Shown: one piece after another, positions 60,553 through 64,000 of the stretch
Layout: the number at the start of each line of letters is the position of its first letter
How positions within the stretch are numbered: position 1 is the stretch's first letter
Origin: Phycisphaerales bacterium
Lineage (GTDB): Bacteria > Planctomycetota > Phycisphaerae > Phycisphaerales > UBA1924
Direction of reading: 5' to 3'
Length of the DNA: 64,000 bases
Assembly (NCBI GenBank): GCA_016709445.1
Contig: JADJMV010000009.1
Coordinates: 151,823-215,822 of the forward strand
Notes under the pieces: model-generated
Seen by the model: only the letters and a program-made list of their open reading frames with translations
Database searches by the model: none
Told to the model about the DNA's origin: nothing
Position numbers and translations under genes: made by a program

Positions 60553-63071
60553 CGAACGCCTACGAGCAGACGGCCCAGGACCGGGGGCGGGGCCTCCGTC
60601 GTATCGGGCTGGCATGCTCGCTCCTCGCGGCCTGCGCTCCGGTGGTGGTCAATCACGACCCGCTCCCGGGGTGGGGGCTCGACCCGCTCACGACGGTCGC
60701 GCCGCAGGACGGCATCGGGCCGGCGGAGGAGATGCTCCCTCGCGGCCCTGGCGTTCTTTGGCTTGGCGATGGTGCTGCTCGGCGCGGCCCGGTCGCGCGA
60801 GCGCGTGCCGCTCGCCCTGCTCGGGCTCGGGGCCCTGGGTCTCATCCCCGCGGCGTATCACGGCTGGATCGGGCCGGACGCTTGCGTCGAGAATGCCCGG
60901 ATCGGCCTGGTGTGGGCCGGTGCGTTGGCGGGGGCCCTCAGCGCATGCGTGGCGTGCCGGCACGAAGAGGAGCGGGGCCTCGCACTGGCGGCCTGTGTCG
61001 GGCTGGTCGGGCCGATGGTCTTCCGGGCGATCATCCAGGTCTACAGCGAACACCCCCAGCTCGTGCACGACTACCGCGAGCGGCGGACCGAAATCCTCGC
61101 GTCGCACGGCTGGGCACCGGATTCGGCGATGGCCCGGAGCTACGAACGGCGGCTCTCGCAGCCGGACGCCTCGGCGTGGTTTGCCATGTCGAACGTGTTC
61201 GCTTCGGCCATGGCGGGCTGTACGGCGGCGTTCGCGGCCGGGGCCTGGGTCGCGTTTCGTGAGCGGCTCTGGGCCACGGGCGATCGGCGCGATGCCTACC
61301 GGGCCATCGGGCTGTTCGGCGGCTGGCGTTGTCAATTGCGGGGCTCTTCCTCGCTCTGCCGGCCGGGGGCAGCCCTTCCAAGGGCGGGGTCGCCGCGGGC
61401 GCTGGGGCTGGGGCTGGTCGGTCTGTGGCACTCGTCCGGTCAAGGGTGCCTCGGGTCGTTGCGGGGCTCATGCGGGGCGAGGTGGTCGGGATCGGCGTGG
61501 TGGTCCCCGCTGGGGGCGATCGTGGCGCGGGGCTGGGTGGGGAGCGGATCGGCGAACTCAGCCTGCTCTTCCGGTGGTTCTACCTCGAGGCCGCGGCCTG
61601 ATCGTGGCCCACCACCCGCTGTGGGGCGTCGGGTCGGACCGGTTTCCAGTCGGCCTACCTCTTGGCCAAGAACCCGCTGAATCCGGAGGAGGTGTCGAGC
61701 CCGCACAGCGTGTTTGCGGAGTACCTGGCGACTCGGTGTATTCAGGGCCGGCTGGTGCGGTGGCGTTGGGCTTGGCGGCCCGGGCCGGAAGGACCCTGAT
61801 GGGGGCAGGTCCTGAGAGGCCGGCGGATCGAAGGGGCGCGGCCAGGGTGCCCGGGTCGGCGGTTGCCCGGCTCTGCATCGTGGCCGGTCTCGGATCGGCG
61901 TTGATATTCGCGTTCCAGGGGCTCCCGCTCGCGCTCGCGGTGCCCGCGGCTTTCGGGGTGCTGCTGCTCGATGGGCTGGTCAAGGCGCTGGCGTGTTTCC
62001 TGGTGGATCGGTTTAAAGCGCGGTGTTGGGCATCTTCGACCGCCCTGCGGGCGCGGGTGGGGGCTGGCAGCCGCGGCGCTCGCGGTGCTGGGCTGCCGCA
62101 GATCGAGCTGACGGCGACCGATGTCGGAGCGGCGGGCTGGGCGTTCGTGCTGCTCCGCCGCGGCGGGGGCGTCGGGGCGTCGTGCCGCACTTTCGACGGG
62201 CCAGAGGCCTTCGTTCTTCGCCCTCGGCGTCCCGGAAGCGCTGCTGGCCGTGGCGGCCGGCGGCGTGGATGCCGGTTCGCGCCTGGCAGGCCACGCTGAG
62301 AGAGACGAGCCGCAGCGTTTCTGAAACGACGGACCTGCAAGCTCATCCGCCGCTCGGCCCGGCATCGACGCCCGAGGAGGCGCGGGCGCTCTTCGAGCGG
62401 CTCGGGGAACTCTCCGGTTCCGCCGGCCCAGCCGACCCTCGGCGTGGGTCTCTTCGACGCTTGACACGCTCGGAATGGAGGCTCGAACAGGGCGCCGCCA
62501 GGCTCGGAGAACTCGCGAAAGCTGCCGGCGACGCCGAGCCGTCAGATCGCGCATGGCCGCCCGGGCCCTGGGGGCGCTGGCCCAGGCGGCCGGGGGCAGG
62601 CGGGGCCGGACCCAACCACGCTCGGGAGGCGGAGACCCTGGCGGAGTGGACGACCCGGCGTTGGCCATGGGACAGCCGGGCGTGGCGGACCTCTTCCAGG
62701 TTCGATGCGCCCACCGAGCGGGTGGCCGGGCCGGGGGGAGCCGCTGGATGCGCTCCTGAAGTCGGCCGGGAGCTCGACCCCCCAGCCCGACGCTGGCACG
62801 CAGGTCGCTCGGGAGTACCGGGAGTCAGGACGGGGGAAGAGGCCCGGTTTGGGCTCGGCGTGCTCTGGAGCGCACGAGGCGATGCGCCCGGGACCCGCTG
62901 GCGGGACTGTCCGATAGTGAGGTGGGCTGGCTCGGCGAGTCCCGGGGACTCCTTGATTCGAACCCCCCAGGGCAACGATTACGCCGCAGGCGCCGGTCGG
63001 GCAGAGGCCGGGCGGGAAGGGTCTCCATGGAAGAGGAATCTGAGAATCTGATTCAAGGCTGGTGGGCCTGA
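60549..63071 (+). CDS. O-antigen ligase-like/TPR membrane protein, heavily frameshifted
   Basis: About 840 residues in several frames. Early hydrophobic helices are readable (CSLLAACAPVVV; FFGLAMVLLGAAR; ALLGLGALGLIPAAYHG). A Wzy_C-like core appears from about 61600: HPLWGVGSDRF, YLLAKNPLNPEEVSSPHSVF and EYLAT, the pattern of ligases and polymerases of surface polysaccharide. The C-terminal region looks like TPR-type helices (WTTRRWPWDSRAW; ALERTRRC; GLSDSEVGWL) and ends ESENLIQGWWA. At least seven single-base breaks are needed, far above the rest of the window. Together with the preceding transferase it suggests exopolysaccharide or lipopolysaccharide assembly. Confidence 0.62.
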
Positions 63072-63256
63072 CCCCGACGCGCGCCTCCGCCGGCGATTTC
63101 CCCCGTCGGCGACGATCTGCGAATCACGAACCATCGACCCCAGCCGGGCGGCGACGAGAGCCCCGCCCGCGTGTTGAAATACCAGCCTCCGCGGCGAGGG
63201 CCGTCGGCGGCACCGGAACGAGCCTGAGCATCGGCTGAACTGAACGAGGACGACCA

Positions 63257-64000
63257 ATGGCGATGAGGCCCAGTCCGAGACGGTGTGGCGTCAGGCCGAC
63301 CGGTACAAGGTGCCGCGCCTGTGCTTCATCAACAAGATGACAAGCTCGGGCGGACTTCGAGTTCAGCTTCGGCTCGATCATCGAGCGTCTGGGCGCGAAC
63401 CCGATCGCGGTGCAGTACCCGATCGGGCAGGGCAACGAGCTCCGAGGGCATCATCGACCTGCTGGGGATGCGGGCGTACTACTTCGATGCCGACGAGAAG
63501 GGCGCGGTTGTCACGGGAGAAGGACATCCCGGATTCGCTCAGGAGAAGGCCGCCGAGTGGCCACTCGCTGGTCGAGAAGGCCGTCGAGCTCGACGACTCG
63601 CTCATGGAGAAGTACCTCGAGGACGAGGGCTCTCTATGACGGTCGATGAGCTCCGCGCTGCGGTCCGCAAGGGCACGATCGAGCGTCGGTGCAACCGGTG
63701 CTTCTGCGGGCCGCCCTGCGGAATATCGGCGTCCAGCGGTTGCTGGACGGCGTCATCGATTTCCTCCCGCTCCCAACGAGGTGCCGGAGGTCGAGGGCAC
63801 CGATCCGCGTGACGCCGACAAGAAGCTCACCCGGCCGCACGACGAGACGGCCCCGCTGTCGCTGGTGTTCAAGGTCGTCAACGACGCCCACGGCGACCTG
63901 ACGTATATGCGGATCCACTCGGGCACGCTCAAGAAGGGCAGCCGCCTTCTCAACCCGGTGAACGGGAAGAAGGAGGAACGTCAGCCGCATCTTCGAGATG
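63257..64000 (+). CDS. fusA: Elongation factor G fragment: N-terminal deletion and multiple frameshifts, continues beyond window
   Basis: The ATG at 63257 (GAGGA upstream) is followed within about six bases by EAQSETVWRQADRYKVPRLCF, which is normally near residue 120 of EF-G. The GHVDHGKTT loop and G2-G3 motifs are therefore absent. INKMDKLGADFEFSFG (G4) is recoverable if two single-base changes are made. LLGMRAYYFDADEKGAVV, the domain II entry FLPSPNEVPEVEGTDP and LSLVFKVVNDAHGDLTYMRIHSGTL follow. Either an internal deletion occurred or the assembly skipped about 330 bases. The break density is similar to the previous gene, so I favour assembly error. Confidence 0.8.

Overview
The window is high-GC bacterial DNA that most likely comes from a planctomycete of the class Phycisphaerae. 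The signs are a prepilin-type secreted protein of the kind planctomycetes carry in many copies, a secreted protein ending in two dockerin/EF-hand-like repeats, small zinc-ribbon proteins, csrA, bacterial ispH, tilS and rlmN, and dispersed GC-rich palindromic repeats. No rRNA or tRNA gene was found. Taxonomy is inferred from gene style only.

Layout: (1) 1-14,513 is an L-arabinose locus. A leftward unit carries a ROK regulator, ribulokinase, ribulose-5-phosphate epimerase and a fucose-isomerase-type isomerase. A rightward unit carries a secreted beta-L-arabinofuranosidase (GH127) joined to an alpha-L-arabinofuranosidase (GH51), then a four-gene YtfQ/YtfR/YtfT/YjfF-type sugar importer. A perfect 12-bp palindrome sits between the two units. 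(2) 14.5-20.9 kb holds a secreted nuclease/phosphatase-fold protein, ctaB and SCO (cytochrome oxidase assembly), pepP and tilS. (3) 20.9-31 kb is a leftward cluster with ureohydrolase, zinc ribbon, AstD, AstA, a class III aminotransferase, an M20 hydrolase, an M48 peptidase and a lipoprotein. It looks like an arginine/ornithine succinyl-type catabolic unit without recognisable AstB or AstE. (4) 31-34.7 kb has an NFU-type Fe-S protein, csrA, ndk, a zinc-ribbon membrane protein and a dockerin-bearing beta-propeller protein. (5) 34.8-38.3 kb encodes both subunits of DNA topoisomerase VI, an archaeal/eukaryotic-type enzyme that is rare in bacteria, with palindromic repeats around and inside the genes. 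(6) 38.5-56 kb has DinB, LemA/DUF2207, a PHP-domain protein, prolyl oligopeptidase, a fibro-slime protein, an ABC transporter unit, an M20 dipeptidase, a pseudopilin and a second nuclease-fold protein. (7) 56-64 kb has ispH, rlmN, a YwaF-like membrane protein, a MraY/WecA-like transferase, an O-antigen-ligase-like protein and an EF-G fragment.

A caution applies throughout. At least a dozen otherwise well conserved genes are broken by single-base gains or losses, most of them in G or C runs. Examples are ndk, ctaB, the aminotransferase, prolyl oligopeptidase, the M20 dipeptidase, the binding protein, GH127/GH51 and the MraY-like gene. In the last 3.3 kb such breaks come every few tens to hundreds of bases, and EF-G lacks its first GTPase motifs. 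This fits an incompletely polished assembly better than real gene decay, so broken genes are annotated over their inferred full extent.

The most interesting biology is the bacterial topoisomerase VI pair, the self-contained arabinofuranoside capture and catabolism locus, the non-standard succinyl pathway cluster, and a palindromic repeat family that appears to have been inserted in frame into coding genes (top6B and rlmN).
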